Shown here in pieces: positions 45,578 through 55,554 of a DNA stretch of 64,000 nt; the stretch's first letter is position 1, and each line of letters begins with the position of its first letter. The position numbers were made by a program, and so were the translations under genes. This stretch comes from Thalassobacter stenotrophicus (GTDB lineage Bacteria; Pseudomonadota; Alphaproteobacteria; Rhodobacterales; Rhodobacteraceae), in the NCBI RefSeq assembly GCF_001458315.1, contig NZ_CYRX01000031.1, positions 434,001 to 498,000 of the forward strand, written 5' to 3'. Under the pieces are notes generated by a model, which was not told where the DNA came from, ran no database searches, and saw nothing but the letters and a program-made list of their open reading frames with translations.

Positions 45578-45802
45578 CTAGCCGCTGACGTAGACGGCTT
45601 GCTTGGGGCGATAGAACGTCTTTTGATTGTGCAGCCGCCCCAACAGATCATGAATGTCCTTCAGCTGCTCCGCCGCGTCATCGGGCGTGCCAGCACCAAC
45701 CAATTGCGCCTCATTGAGCGCGCGTTTCTTGCGGCGCAGTGCTGCCTCGATCAGGTCAAGGTCTTCTACACTCAGATCAAAAGTCCGGTTGGGGGTGGGC
45801 AT
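45578..45802 (-). CDS. Hypothetical protein, 74 aa
   Basis: A short charged, helical protein (D-L-S-V-E-D-L-D-L-I-E-A-A-L-R-R-K-K near the start) with no cysteine, signal or membrane helix. I do not recognise the family. An AAAGG ribosome site precedes the Met at 45802. The longer frame from 45856 has a basic, unlikely N-terminus. It is divergent from thrS across a 224-base gap in which I see no further gene. Confidence 0.6.
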   Translation of the reverse strand: MPTPNRTFDLSVEDLDLIEAALRRKKRALNEAQLVGAGTPDDAAEQLKDIHDLLGRLHNQKTFYRPKQAVYVSG

Positions 45803-46026
45803 GACGACGGCCTTTGTACGGTTACAAAACTTTCTTATCGGAAACATGGTGCGCAAAAGCGACTTTTCCAGTATTTTCTGCGACTTAAATGCCTATCTCA
45901 GCATACATTTGCATACCCAGATCAGGCGCGGGTTGACGCCCCCGGCGGCACCCGTCACAAAGCGGCCGAACATATTACCCGCAACCGGGCGCTCCGTGGG
46001 CGCCAAAACGACGGAGGACACAAACG

Positions 46027-47973
46027 ATGTCCCAGATCACCCTCACCTTTCCCGATGGCAACACACGTGACGTAGACGCTGGCACCACGCCCGCTGAGGT
46101 CGCGGCGGCGATTTCCAAATCGCTCAGCAAAAAAGCGATCAGCGCGCAGGTCGACGGCGCCCATTGGGATCTGGCATGGCCGCTTGAGGCCGATTGCGCC
46201 ATTGCAATCAACACGATGCAAGATGCAGAGCCCGCGCTAGAGCTGATCCGGCACGATCTGGCCCACATCATGGCCCGCGCCGTTCAAGAGTTGATGCCTG
46301 ACACAAAGGTCACCATCGGCCCCGTACGTGACAACGGCTGGTTCTATGACTTTGACCGCGCAGAGCCCTTCACCCCCGAAGATTTGGGTGCGATTGAAAA
46401 GCGGATGAAAGAGATCATCAACGCGCGCGAACCCGTCCGCACCGAGCTTTGGAGCCGTGAAAAAGTTCGCCAGTACTACATCGACAATAACGAACCCTAT
46501 AAGGTCGACATCCTTGATCGCATCCCCGAAGGCGAAGACATCCGCATGTATTGGCATGGCGAATGGATGGACCTGTGCCGTGGACCGCACCTGCAACACA
46601 CAGGCCAAGTGCCCGCCGATGCATTCAAGCTGACCAACGTCTCGGCGGCGTATTTCTTGGGCGACAACACCCGCCCCATGTTGCAGCGCATCTACGGCGT
46701 GGCCTTCCGCAACCGGGACGACCTCAAGCAGTACATGACCTTCCTTGAGGAAGCCGAAAAACGGGATCACCGCCGCCTTGGGCGCGAGATGGACCTGTTC
46801 CACATGCAAGAAGAAGCCCCGGGCCAAGTGTTCTGGCACCCCAACGGCTGGCGCATCTATACCGACCTCCAAGATTTCGTACGCCGCAAGCAGCGCGCTG
46901 GCGGCTATGTTGAGGTCAACACCCCACAGGTCGTCGATCGCAAGTTGTGGATCGAATCCGGACACTGGGAAAAATACCAAGAGAACATGTTCATCGTTGA
47001 GGTGGACGAAGATCACGCGCGCGAAAAAGCTGTCAACGCTCTCAAGCCAATGAACTGCCCCTGCCACGTGCAGATTTTCAACCAAGGGCTTAAATCCTAC
47101 CGGGACCTTCCCCTGCGGATGGCGGAATTTGGGTCCTGTGCGCGCTATGAGCCCTCGGGCGCATTGCACGGGATCATGCGGGTGCGCGGGTTTACCCAGG
47201 ATGATGGCCACATCTTCTGCCGCGAGGACCAGATCGAGAGCGAGACACGCATCTACATCGACTTTTTGTCGGACATGTACCGCGACCTTGGCTTCACCGA
47301 TTTCCGCGTCAAGTTTTCAACGCGGCCTGAAGTACGCTCCGGCTCTGATGAGGTGTGGGACAAGGCCGAGGCCGCCCTGCTGGATGCCACCCGGGCGGCG
47401 GGCATTGAACCCGAGATCAACCCCGGCGAAGGTGCATTCTACGGCCCAAAGCTTGAGTTCGTTTTGACCGACGCCATCGGGCGCGATTGGCAATGCGGCA
47501 CGCACCAAGTGGATTTCGTCCTGCCTGAGCGGCTGGACGCCAGCTACATCGGTCAAGACAGCCAACGCCACCGCCCCGTAATGCTGCACCGCGCGACCCT
47601 CGGCTCGTTTGAGCGTTTTATCGGCATCCTGATCGAGGAACACGCGGGCAAACTGCCCTTCTGGCTCGCGCCGCGTCAGGTGGTTGTAGCCTCAATCGTG
47701 TCGGACGCTGATGATTTTTGCACGGACGCAGTGGCACAGTTGAAAGCCGCTGGCATCAAGGCAGAGACCGATTTGCGCAACGAAAAGATCAACTACAAGG
47801 TACGCGAGCACTCGCTCGGTAAGGTGCCCGTGATCCTCGCTGTGGGCCGCAAAGAGGTTGAGGATGGCACAGTTACCCTGCGCCGTTTGGGTGAAAAACA
47901 GACGCAGGTTCTACCGCTCTCTGAGGTGGTCGAAATGCTGGCAGCAGACGCCGTAGCGCCCGACCTGCGCTAA
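46027..47973 (+). CDS. thrS: Threonyl-tRNA synthetase
   Basis: A 648-residue class II synthetase. The N-terminal TGS domain (1-65) is followed by the editing domain (D-L-A-H-I-M-A near residue 77, the H-x3-H-like second additional domain). The catalytic core has M-N-C-P-C-H (zinc Cys), motif 2 with [10 protein letters not shown] and T-H-Q-V-D-F. The anticodon-binding domain starts near 535. A GGAGGA site precedes the ATG. Its stop shares CTAA (47970-47973) with the convergent ArsC-like gene. Confidence 0.98.
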   Translation: MSQITLTFPDGNTRDVDAGTTPAEVAAAISKSLSKKAISAQVDGAHWDLAWPLEADCAIAINTMQDAEPALELIRHDLAHIMARAVQELMPDTKVTIGPVRDNGWFYDFDRAEPFTPEDLGAIEKRMKEIINAREPVRTELWSREKVRQYYIDNNEPYKVDILDRIPEGEDIRMYWHGEWMDLCRGPHLQHTGQVPADAFKLTNVSAAYFLGDNTRPMLQRIYGVAFRNRDDLKQYMTFLEEAEKRDHRRLGREMDLFHMQEEAPGQVFWHPNGWRIYTDLQDFVRRKQRAGGYVEVNTPQVVDRKLWIESGHWEKYQENMFIVEVDEDHAREKAVNALKPMNCPCHVQIFNQGLKSYRDLPLRMAEFGSCARYEPSGALHGIMRVRGFTQDDGHIFCREDQIESETRIYIDFLSDMYRDLGFTDFRVKFSTRPEVRSGSDEVWDKAEAALLDATRAAGIEPEINPGEGAFYGPKLEFVLTDAIGRDWQCGTHQVDFVLPERLDASYIGQDSQRHRPVMLHRATLGSFERFIGILIEEHAGKLPFWLAPRQVVVASIVSDADDFCTDAVAQLKAAGIKAETDLRNEKINYKVREHSLGKVPVILAVGRKEVEDGTVTLRRLGEKQTQVLPLSEVVEMLAADAVAPDLR

Positions 47974-48299
47974 ACCCCAAAGGCCGCCTGAACAGGCTTG
48001 CCCCACCCCAAAGTAAGCGTCCCGTCATGATCAATGACGGGGCGTTTCATCAAAGTCGGATGCGCCTGCAAAAGTGTCAGCGGCTCTTGCGCCCGCTCTT
48101 CCTCCGACAGGCCACGCCACGTGGTAGACCGCGTGTTTAGCAAGTCGCTCCCCAAAACGTTAAGAAACGCTTCAAGCGTTTCACCCCTTAGGGGCGCGTC
48201 ACGCACGTCGTGAAATTCCGGTGCAAAACCGCCCGCTTCCAAAGACTTAAGCGCCTTGCGGCATGTATCACACGCCTTGATCCCGTATAATTTAACCAT
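47970..48299 (-). CDS. ArsC/Spx/YffB family thioredoxin-fold protein
   Basis: A 109-residue thioredoxin-like protein. The active-site segment is [12 protein letters not shown] (Cys10, Cys13), and the C-terminal part has L-M-K-R-P-V-I near residue 85. This resembles YffB-type members that may reduce arsenate or glutathione mixed disulfides; the sequence gives no arsenic context. It ends over the thrS stop by four bases. Confidence 0.88.
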   Translation of the reverse strand: MVKLYGIKACDTCRKALKSLEAGGFAPEFHDVRDAPLRGETLEAFLNVLGSDLLNTRSTTWRGLSEEERAQEPLTLLQAHPTLMKRPVIDHDGTLTLGWGKPVQAAFGV

Positions 48300-48461
48300 T
48301 CTATCCCCCTGTCACGCGACCTAGCGAAAATCGTGGTCGCTGCGCATCGCCTTGTCTTTGATGGTTTACGCAATACTTAATTTCCCATCAAGCTTACGGC
48401 CGGGGTGGCTGAAGCAAAGAACAGACGCCCATGGGCGAACGGACAAGTAGGAGACACCGGG

Positions 48462-48671
48462 ATGGCCACCGGCACTGTAAAATGGTTCAATACAACAAAG
48501 GGTTATGGTTTCATTGCCCCTGACGACGGCGGAAAGGACATCTTTGTCCATATTTCTGCGGTCGAACGCGCGGGCATGACGGGCCTGCGGGATGATCAAA
48601 AAATCCAGTTTGAATTGCGTGAGGGTCGCGACGGCCGATCCTCGGCGTCTGACCTCGTCGCTCTCGACTGA
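48462..48671 (+). CDS. Cold-shock protein (CspA family)
   Basis: A 69-residue single cold-shock domain. RNP1 is K-G-Y-G-F-I (about 15-20) and RNP2 is D-I-F-V-H-I (about 28-33). It acts as an RNA chaperone. AGGAGA is 8 bases before the ATG at 48462. The frame is open upstream to 48405, but that would add a non-conserved 19-residue tail. The 162-base upstream gap would leave room for a structured 5' leader. Confidence 0.95.
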   Translation: MATGTVKWFNTTKGYGFIAPDDGGKDIFVHISAVERAGMTGLRDDQKIQFELREGRDGRSSASDLVALD

Positions 48672-48680
48672 CGCTTGCGT

Positions 48681-48708
48681 GCGCGCCCCGCATAACACCG
48701 GGGCGCGC
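48681..48708. terminator. GC hairpin between csp and acyl-CoA synthetase genes
   Basis: GCGCGCCCCG (48681-48690) and CGGGGCGCGC (48699-48708) pair perfectly around an 8-base loop, between two convergent genes. There is no T-tract, so it is a terminator by position rather than by the full motif. Confidence 0.6.
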
Positions 48709-48724
48709 CAAAGCACCGGCTGGC

Positions 48725-50614
48725 TTATTCAGCCCATTCCCACGGTTGCGCATAAACCCCGAGGACCTTTGAGACTTCGCCCTCGTGCGCCTCACCGGTA
48801 CGGGCCACATGCGCGACGAGGCCACGCTTTTTATCTTCGACCACACGTTCGACATGGGCGGCTACGCCTGCCTCGCCCAACGCGGCGTTGTACACCCGCA
48901 TGATTGCGGATTTGCGAAGGTCAGGCTTAAAGATTTTGCCCACTGCTGTCTTGGGCAACTCCTCCATGATCTCAATGTACTTCGGCTGCGCGGCGCGCTC
49001 CGACACGTGCTGCTTGGCATAGGTCATCAACGCGTCACTTGTGACATCGGCGCCAGTAACCAGCTCAACATAGGCGCACGGCAACTCACCCGCGAACGCA
49101 TCGGGTTGCCCAATGGCTCCGACAAAGGCCACTGCCTCATGACCTGCCAGCGCTTCTTCGATTTCTGCGGGGTCAATGTTGTGCCCTCCACGGATAATCA
49201 GGTCCTTTGCGCGCCCGGTGATCCACAGATAGCCGTCCTCATCTATCCGCCCCAAATCACCCGTGCGCAGATAGACATCGTGGTAAAACAGGTCCCGGTT
49301 TTTGTCGGCCTCTGTATAGGTGCTGCCCTCTAGCACCCCAGGATTATCAACACAGATCTCTCCGATCTCATCGGTGGCGCATTCGACAACCGCACCATCT
49401 TTAAGCCGCAAAATTTTAACGTTGGAATGCATGAACGGCACCCCGACTGAGCCGACTTTTTTGACCCCATCCACCGGGTTGCACGACACAAGACACGTGG
49501 CCTCGGTCAATCCATACCCTTCGATGATATTAACCCCAGTCGCCGCCTCAAACCGATTAAATAACTCGACCGGCAGCGGGGAAGACCCGGAAAACGCTGT
49601 CTTCACGCTTGAGATATCCGCATCCACAGGGCGCTGCATCTTGGCCGAAATCGCCGTAGGTACGGTGATGATGAAACTAATCTTCCATCGCTCAACCAAC
49701 TTCCAAAAGTTGTCGAACACGCCCTCGCCACGGTACCCTTGAGGCGTAGGAAACACCACATGGGCCCCTGACGTAACCGCCGCCATCAAAATGACATGGC
49801 ACGCAAAGACATGGAACAACGGCAATGGGCAGATGATGTTGTCATGTTCCGTGAACAACAATCGATGCCCGATCCAGCCGTTGTAAATGATGCCCGCATA
49901 GGTGTGCTGCGCCACCTTAGGCATACCCGTGGTGCCGCCCGTGTGGAAATACGCCGCGACGCGGTCCCCTGCACTGTCGGCAAAATCAAGGCCATCACTG
50001 CGATGCCTTTGGCACTCAGCCTCAAAATCCAAGATGCGCGCCTTGTGCGTAGCAGCAACCTTAGGCCGAACCAAAGGCACCACAAACCGCTTGAGCCCCT
50101 TCAAATAGCCTAACAGATCCACCTGCAACACGGCTTCAACATTTGGTGCCAGCGCCACGGCCTCAGCCACCTTCTGCGCAACATCAGTCTTGGGAAAGGC
50201 CCGAAGCGTGACCACAACCTTGGCGCCCGTCTCCCGTAGGATCGAGGCGATTTGCGCAGGCTCCAGCAAAGGGTTCACCGGACACACAACACCCGCAACC
50301 GCACCACCCAACAATACGGCAGGCGTCTCGTTGCAGTTGGGTAAAACGTAAGCAACCGTATCGCTCTCACCCACCCCCAATGACCGAAACAGGTTGGCAG
50401 CTTGCGTTACACGGCCATGGAACTCAGCCCAGTTTAGGGTCACAGCCGGATCAGACGCCCCTGAAAACAACTGAAACGAAATGGCCGGGCGATCAGAATG
50501 CCGCGCCGCAGTCTGAGACAACAGTTGATACAGCGTCGACGCTGGTGCAACATCCGGCCAAGGCTCGGTACGCTCGATTTCCACAATATCGGCTTTGGAC
50601 GCAAACGACGCCAT
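48725..50614 (-). CDS. AMP-forming acyl-CoA synthetase (FadD-like)
   Basis: A 629-residue adenylate-forming enzyme that activates a fatty or other carboxylic acid to its CoA ester. Signatures are the AMP-binding loop Y-F-H-T-G-G-T-T-G-M-P-K (about 217-228), G-Y-G-L-T-E-A-T (about 365), Y-L-R-T-G-D-L-G, and the C-terminal catalytic lysine region P-K-T-A-V-G-K-I-F-K-P. It is longer than typical FadD at the C-terminus by about 70 residues. The substrate chain length cannot be read from sequence. An acyl-CoA dehydrogenase gene lies 4 kb away. Confidence 0.92.
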   Translation of the reverse strand: MASFASKADIVEIERTEPWPDVAPASTLYQLLSQTAARHSDRPAISFQLFSGASDPAVTLNWAEFHGRVTQAANLFRSLGVGESDTVAYVLPNCNETPAVLLGGAVAGVVCPVNPLLEPAQIASILRETGAKVVVTLRAFPKTDVAQKVAEAVALAPNVEAVLQVDLLGYLKGLKRFVVPLVRPKVAATHKARILDFEAECQRHRSDGLDFADSAGDRVAAYFHTGGTTGMPKVAQHTYAGIIYNGWIGHRLLFTEHDNIICPLPLFHVFACHVILMAAVTSGAHVVFPTPQGYRGEGVFDNFWKLVERWKISFIITVPTAISAKMQRPVDADISSVKTAFSGSSPLPVELFNRFEAATGVNIIEGYGLTEATCLVSCNPVDGVKKVGSVGVPFMHSNVKILRLKDGAVVECATDEIGEICVDNPGVLEGSTYTEADKNRDLFYHDVYLRTGDLGRIDEDGYLWITGRAKDLIIRGGHNIDPAEIEEALAGHEAVAFVGAIGQPDAFAGELPCAYVELVTGADVTSDALMTYAKQHVSERAAQPKYIEIMEELPKTAVGKIFKPDLRKSAIMRVYNAALGEAGVAAHVERVVEDKKRGLVAHVARTGEAHEGEVSKVLGVYAQPWEWAE

Positions 50615-50718
50615 GATGCCACCCTCCCTTAATGACCACGCCGCATCGGGCGCTTGGCATCAAGAATGCAAAACAGCCTCACACAAAACAACCGTGACGC
50701 TGCGTGCGAGCCGCGCCT

Positions 50719-50771
50719 CCTTTGTTCCAAAAATACTCCGGGGGCGGCCGCAGGCCGGGGGCAGCGCCCCC
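50719..50771 (+). repeat. Dispersed palindromic repeat (family copy 4)
   Basis: CCTTTGTTCCAAAAATACTC, then a G-run, GCGGCCGCAGGCC-type centre, G-run and GCAGCGCCCCC. It shares head and tail with copies at 23375-23431 and 13976-14031. It lies between the start of the acyl-CoA synthetase gene and the end of the ABC exporter gene. Confidence 0.75.
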
Positions 50772-50777
50772 TAAATC

Positions 50778-50801
50778 AAAAATGCCCCCAATTAGGGGGC
50801 A
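50778..50801 (-). terminator. Rho-independent terminator of the ABC exporter gene
   Basis: On the minus strand TGCCCCC and GGGGGCA pair around a 5-base loop (TAATT) and are followed by TTTTT, just after the exporter stop codon at 50819. Confidence 0.88.
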
Positions 50802-50818
50802 CCTCTTAAACGTTTGAT

Positions 50819-52654
50819 TTATTCCGCTGCGACACCGTCAGTGAATTGCAGCCGCGCCAGTCGGGCATACAGCCCCCCCTGCGCGACGAGGCTATCATGC
50901 GTGCCCTCCGCAACGATCTGACCATCCTCAAACACAAGGATGCGATCGGCTTGTTTCACTGTCGCAAGCCGATGCGCCACGATCAGCGTCGTACGGTCCT
51001 TGGACATTGCCGTCACGGCCTCTTGGACCAGCCGCTCACTCTCGGCATCCAACGCACTTGTGGCCTCATCCAGCAATAGGATCGGTGCATCGCGCAAGAT
51101 GGCACGTGCAATGGCGATCCGCTGTTTTTGGCCGCCCGACAACATCACGCCCCGTTCACCGACATAAGTGTCATAGCCCTCTGGCAAAGCCGACAAAAAC
51201 CCATGCGCGGCGGCGGCTTTGGCGGCGGCCTCAACCTCTGCATCACTCGCCTCTGGTCGCCCAAAACGGATATTTTCACGCGCCGAGGCCGCAAAGATCA
51301 CCGCCTCTTGCGGCACCAACGCCATGGCCTTGCGGAAAGCCGCACGGTTCATCGATTGCAGGTTCAATCCGTCCAAGCGGATTTCGCCCTCGCTCGGGTC
51401 GTAGAACCGTTGGATCAACTGAATGATCGTGGATTTACCCGCCCCGGACGGTCCCACGAGTGCTACGGTTTCACCCGGTTCCACGCGCAGCGAGATACCG
51501 TTCAACGCCGCGGTTTCCGGTCGGGCCGGATAGCGGAAGGTCACATTGTCAAATTCCAACGCCCCGCGCCCACCATCGGGCAGCGCTTGGGGCACCACTG
51601 GGTCTGCCACGGCGTCTTGTTCTTCAAGCAGTTCAACCAACCGCTCGGTCGCGCCCGCGGCCCGCTGCAACTCGCCCCAAATTTCGGACAAGGCACCAAC
51701 CGCCCCTGCGACCATGATCGCGTAGATCAGGAATTGGATCAGCTCGCCGATGGTCATGATTTCGGCACGCACATCCCGCGCCCCGATCCACAACACACCC
51801 ACAATCCCGACAAAAATCAGTGAGATAACGATCACTGTCATCACGGCACGGGTCTTGATGCGGGTCTTCGCGCTCTCGAATGAGGCTTCGGTGACCGAGG
51901 CGAACAGGTTCGCTGTCTGACGCTCGTGCGTAAAGGCTTGTACGGTTTGCGCGGACAACAGGTTCTCTGATGCTTTGCCAGAACTGTCCGCAATCCAGTC
52001 TTGGTTTTCTTTGCTCAGGCGACGCAGCCGCCGCCCCAACACGATAATCGGCACCACGACCAGCGGCACAATCATCACGACAAGGACCGACAATTTGGGC
52101 GTGGTCCACATCATTAATCCCAGCCCACCAAGGAAAATCAATATGTTGCGCAGCGCAATTGAGACAGACGAGCCAATAACCGACAACAGCAGCGTCGTGT
52201 CCGTTGTAATCCGGCTCAAAACCTCACCCGTCATGATTTTCTCAAAGAATGAGGGGCTCATGGTGATCATCCGCGCGAAAACCGCCGTGCGAATATCCGC
52301 GACAACGCGTTCACCCAACCGGGTCACAAGGTAGTACCGCAACCCTGTCCCAATAGCCAAAAGCCCAGCAATTCCGAGTGCCGCCAAGAAATACTTGTCT
52401 AGCAATTCAGACGATCCCATCTGAAACCCATCCACCACACGCCGCACGGCAAGGGGCAGTGTCAGGCTAACACAAGCGGTCAGAACAAGGGCACCGATGG
52501 CCGCGAACAACAACGTCCGGTAAGGCGCCATGAACGGCCACAGGGCCTGCAAAGAGCCTATTTTCTTGGAGCGCGCACGCTCCTCCTCGGCCGGTTTAGG
52601 CTGGGATACCGGAGCCGAAGCCGAGGCTTGGCCAATGTCAGTCGCATCAGTCAT
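50819..52654 (-). CDS. ABC exporter, fused membrane and ATPase domains (MsbA-like)
   Basis: A 611-residue half-transporter. A six-helix membrane domain (about 40-330) is followed by an ATPase with Walker A G-P-S-G-A-G-K-S-T (about 400), signature L-S-G-G-Q-K-Q-R and Walker B I-L-L-L-D-E-A-T-S-A-L-D. The short linker and N-terminal K-K-I-G-S-L-Q-A-L-W-P-F match lipid A/multidrug-type exporters of alphaproteobacteria. It acts as a dimer in the inner membrane. Substrate (lipid, glycan or drug) is not determined. A terminator follows. Confidence 0.93.
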   Translation of the reverse strand: MTDATDIGQASASAPVSQPKPAEEERARSKKIGSLQALWPFMAPYRTLLFAAIGALVLTACVSLTLPLAVRRVVDGFQMGSSELLDKYFLAALGIAGLLAIGTGLRYYLVTRLGERVVADIRTAVFARMITMSPSFFEKIMTGEVLSRITTDTTLLLSVIGSSVSIALRNILIFLGGLGLMMWTTPKLSVLVVMIVPLVVVPIIVLGRRLRRLSKENQDWIADSSGKASENLLSAQTVQAFTHERQTANLFASVTEASFESAKTRIKTRAVMTVIVISLIFVGIVGVLWIGARDVRAEIMTIGELIQFLIYAIMVAGAVGALSEIWGELQRAAGATERLVELLEEQDAVADPVVPQALPDGGRGALEFDNVTFRYPARPETAALNGISLRVEPGETVALVGPSGAGKSTIIQLIQRFYDPSEGEIRLDGLNLQSMNRAAFRKAMALVPQEAVIFAASARENIRFGRPEASDAEVEAAAKAAAAHGFLSALPEGYDTYVGERGVMLSGGQKQRIAIARAILRDAPILLLDEATSALDAESERLVQEAVTAMSKDRTTLIVAHRLATVKQADRILVFEDGQIVAEGTHDSLVAQGGLYARLARLQFTDGVAAE

Positions 52655-52795
52655 GTGGGTGTGTCCGCATCGTTTGCAACTGCTTAAAGGCCCATGTCGA
52701 GCGTGACAAGCATCCGGCCCAAACTGGAGCGCTTTGCCGCGCCGCTATGGGCACCCGCACTTCAACGATACTCTGGCGTGTAATGGGAAACAGGT

Positions 52796-52869
52796 TGGAG
52801 CGGGCGACGGGAATCGAACCCGTATCATCAGCTTGGAAGGCTGAGGTCTTACCATTACACAACGCCCGC
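52796..52869 (-). tRNA. tRNA-Gly (TCC)
   Basis: A 74-base tRNA with encoded CCA. Acceptor GCGGGCG pairs with CGCCCGC, discriminator T. The anticodon loop CTTCCAA gives TCC between TCAGC and GCTGA. T arm CGGGTTCGATTCCCG is complete. It reads GGA and GGG codons. Confidence 0.97.
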
Positions 52870-52882
52870 GACCTTGTGTTGG

Positions 52883-52911
52883 TGAGTATTTGACCTTTTG
52901 AGTGAGGTCAA
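52883..52911 (-). promoter_or_regulatory. Sigma-70-type promoter of tRNA-Gly
   Basis: On the minus strand TTGACC, a 17-base spacer and TACTCA end 13 bases before the tRNA 5' end. Confidence 0.55.
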
Positions 52912-53020
52912 GACCCACAAAGCGGCTACGCCCGCATGACCGTAAGCCTGCCCTGGCACCAGCACGACCAAAGAGACGCGGGAGTTCAACCTTGCGCAAT
53001 CCAGTGATAGCAACAGCCCT

Positions 53021-54061
53021 ATGACCTCGGCCACGCCAACGCATTATTCAACTGTTTCTCGCCTGTTCATTGCGGACTGGCTCGACGCCCTGCGCCCGCT
53101 TTGCACTGAGGCTGAGTACCAATCACTGCTGGAACGCTCCAATCTCATTGTAGATCAAAACCCATCTCAAGGCCGGGTGACTTTGGATCAAATCGTAGGT
53201 CTATATCAGCGCGCAGCGGTCGAGACTGGCGATGAAATGATGGGCCTTTGGAGCAGGCCAATCAGACCGCGCGCGCTGCAACATCTTTTGACATCGGTAC
53301 GCGAAGCGACCTCGCTGTCGTCTGCGCTGTACCGCTTTTCGACATTCTGGAACCTGCTTCTGGATGACTATCAGTTCACACTCACACAAATAGATGCGGA
53401 ATGGGTTCTATCCCTACGCCCAATGGGTCAAAGGCCTGTGCAGCGTTTTGGACATATGTTGATACTCAAATTGGCCCATGGATTGCTGTCGTGGCTTGCA
53501 CGGCGCGAAGTCCCGGTCAGCAGTGTCGGTTTCGCTTTTGAAAGCCCCAGTTTTGCGCAGGACTATGCGGTTATTTTCCCGGCAGCTGTTGCCTTTGACA
53601 CGTCCGAAACGTTCATCGCTTTTGACCTACAAGGTCTTGGACCCGTTCAGATGCGCAGCACCGCCGAGTTGGACTTGTTTCTAGAAAACGCGCCAAGAGA
53701 TTGGATTTTCACCAGGTCCAGCGAACACACTCAGGCGTTACGCGTCCGAAGCTACCTTAGCACCGCGGGATGGGACAAAACCACGCTGAACGACGCGGCC
53801 CGCTATATGCACACGACGCCGCGCACACTGATGCGTAAGTTGCAGGCTGACGGGGTATCGTTCCAATCCATCAAGGATGATTTGAGACGCGATATAGCGA
53901 TCCGGCACCTGTTGGTCGGCGAAAAGAGCGTTGAGGCCATTGCCCATGAAGTCGGTTTTTCCTCGGCCGCAAATTTCCATCGGGCCTTTCACCGATGGAC
54001 GGGAAATACCCCGCGTGCCTATCGGCGCCAGACGAAAGATATTGTCACTTTTAGACAATAA
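53021..54061 (+). CDS. AraC family transcriptional regulator
   Basis: A 346-residue regulator. An N-terminal ligand domain of the ArgR/OruR-like AraC type (about 15-215) precedes a C-terminal double HTH (about 245-335). Key parts are L-N-D-A-A-R-Y-M-H-T-T-P-R-T-L-M-R-K-L and I-A-H-E-V-G-F-S-S-A-A-N-F-H-R-A-F-H-R-W-T-G, the AraC signature. It is read in the same direction as the acyl-CoA dehydrogenase 152 bases downstream and may control it. The fatty-acid-like sensor fold fits that idea, but no direct evidence exists. Confidence 0.92.
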   Translation: MTSATPTHYSTVSRLFIADWLDALRPLCTEAEYQSLLERSNLIVDQNPSQGRVTLDQIVGLYQRAAVETGDEMMGLWSRPIRPRALQHLLTSVREATSLSSALYRFSTFWNLLLDDYQFTLTQIDAEWVLSLRPMGQRPVQRFGHMLILKLAHGLLSWLARREVPVSSVGFAFESPSFAQDYAVIFPAAVAFDTSETFIAFDLQGLGPVQMRSTAELDLFLENAPRDWIFTRSSEHTQALRVRSYLSTAGWDKTTLNDAARYMHTTPRTLMRKLQADGVSFQSIKDDLRRDIAIRHLLVGEKSVEAIAHEVGFSSAANFHRAFHRWTGNTPRAYRRQTKDIVTFRQ

Positions 54062-54213
54062 CCTGTCACCTCTCGAGATTTATCGGGACAAGCCTAGCCG
54101 CTAGAAATCAATCAAAGCCCTCGTATGCGGGCTAATTTCAAAACCACCTCTGAGCACAGGCCCTAAGGGGCGTGGCAAGATGTGACTATTCTATATATCG
54201 AGGGAAACAACAC

Positions 54214-55419
54214 ATGTCCGAAAAACTCAGCGCTATTCTTGAGATCGCCCACACCCATGCCACAGAGGTTATCGCGCCGAGTGTGGACGCGTGGAACGCT
54301 GCAAAAACATGGCCGCGTGATGCTTCGGACAAGGCGGGTGCCGCGGGATTGATGGGGCTTTACGCGCCCGAAGAATTGGGCGGCCAAGGGCTGCCTTTGG
54401 CTGAGGGTATTCAGGTTTATGAACAACTCGGGCTTGGCGACGGCGCCTACGCCTTTGCCCTTTCGATGCATAATATCTGCACCTTTGCAGGTTGTGGCTA
54501 TGGCACGGACGCTTTCAAAGACACATGGGCGCGTGATCTTACCTCTGGCCGTAAACTAGCAAACTTTGCATTGACCGAGCCGCAATCGGGGTCTGATCCA
54601 ATGCAGATGTACACACGCGCCACCATTAACGGTGACGGCACGTGGACCATCAGCGGTAAGAAAGCATGGGTCAGTTTGGCGTGCGAAGCCGACGTCTATT
54701 TTACCGTCGTCAAGACCAGCGATGCACCGGGCCACAAGGACATGGCGATGATCGCCATTCCAGCGGATGCTGAGGGTATCAGCTTTGGCCCTCTGTACGA
54801 CACGCCGTCCTACAACTTCCTGCCGATGTCAGAGATGCATCTGGACCGTGTCGTTGTGAGCGAAGACAATATCATTCTCCCGATCGGTCAAGGCCTGCAG
54901 GGGTCGCTGATGGCCATTGATATCGCGCGGGTGTCCATCGCATCCGGGTGTTGCGGGCTGATGCAAGCCGCACTTGATACGGCGCTGTCTTATGCCAAGA
55001 ACCGCAAAATGTTTGGCGGCAAAAACCTCGATCTTGATGGTATCCAGTGGATGTTGGGCGAGGTTGCGACCGACCTTGAGGCCTCTAAGCTGCTGTATCG
55101 AAAAGCAGCTGAGGCGCTCGGCACGCCGGAAGGCCCCTTGATGGCCGCGCACGCAAAACGCTTTGTGCCTGACGCGGCGGTGAAGGCTGCGAATACATGC
55201 ACTCAGGTCTTGGGCGGTATGGGCCTTTTGCAACCGTACGGGTTGGACCGGTTGTCCCGCTTGGCGCAGATGTTGCGGATCGTTGATGGCACGACGGAGA
55301 TCAGCCGGGTCGTCATCGGCCGCGCCCTGCAAAAGCGCGCAGCGACACTGCCAGATTTACCCGTCCCTAAAGGATTTGGTGAGACAGACGAAAATCCCGG
55401 CTCAATCGCGGCTGAGTAG
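54214..55419 (+). CDS. Acyl-CoA dehydrogenase family protein
   Basis: A 401-residue flavoprotein. The N-terminal helical domain is followed by the FAD-binding stretch [12 protein letters not shown] (about 122-133) and [11 protein letters not shown]. The C-terminal helical domain includes the catalytic-base region V-D-G-T-T-E-I-S-R. It oxidises an acyl-CoA at the alpha-beta bond and passes electrons to ETF. Start at 54214 follows GAGGGA. Its chain or branch preference cannot be read from sequence. A long nested palindrome follows the stop. Confidence 0.93.
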   Translation: MSEKLSAILEIAHTHATEVIAPSVDAWNAAKTWPRDASDKAGAAGLMGLYAPEELGGQGLPLAEGIQVYEQLGLGDGAYAFALSMHNICTFAGCGYGTDAFKDTWARDLTSGRKLANFALTEPQSGSDPMQMYTRATINGDGTWTISGKKAWVSLACEADVYFTVVKTSDAPGHKDMAMIAIPADAEGISFGPLYDTPSYNFLPMSEMHLDRVVVSEDNIILPIGQGLQGSLMAIDIARVSIASGCCGLMQAALDTALSYAKNRKMFGGKNLDLDGIQWMLGEVATDLEASKLLYRKAAEALGTPEGPLMAAHAKRFVPDAAVKAANTCTQVLGGMGLLQPYGLDRLSRLAQMLRIVDGTTEISRVVIGRALQKRAATLPDLPVPKGFGETDENPGSIAAE

Positions 55420-55428
55420 CCCAGACTT

Positions 55429-55516
55429 ATCTGCGCGCCCGCACTCAAACCCTTGATCTGGTCAAATGAGATGATGGCTTTGCCATCTATTTTGACCAGA
55501 TCACTGCCGCGCAGAT
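55429..55516. repeat. Nested inverted repeat (88 bases) between convergent genes
   Basis: Three pairs of arms are nested: ATCTGCGCG (55429-55437) with CGCGCAGAT (55508-55516); GATCTGGTCAAA (55455-55466) with TTTGACCAGATC (55491-55502); GATGGC (55473-55478) with GCCATC (55482-55487) around TTT. It lies in the gap between the acyl-CoA dehydrogenase and FAD oxidoreductase ends. A shared terminator or a small mobile-element remnant (MITE-like) are the two options. Confidence 0.75.
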
Positions 55517-55554
55517 ATCTTTGATATCCGCGCTCAGAATGCGCGCACCAAAGC

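Noticed and set aside
46237-47211. Minus-strand open frame of 324 codons inside thrS, and similar ones at 31978-32883 and 33614-34642
   Set aside because: All are antisense to conserved genes. Their apparent length comes from GC-rich third positions.
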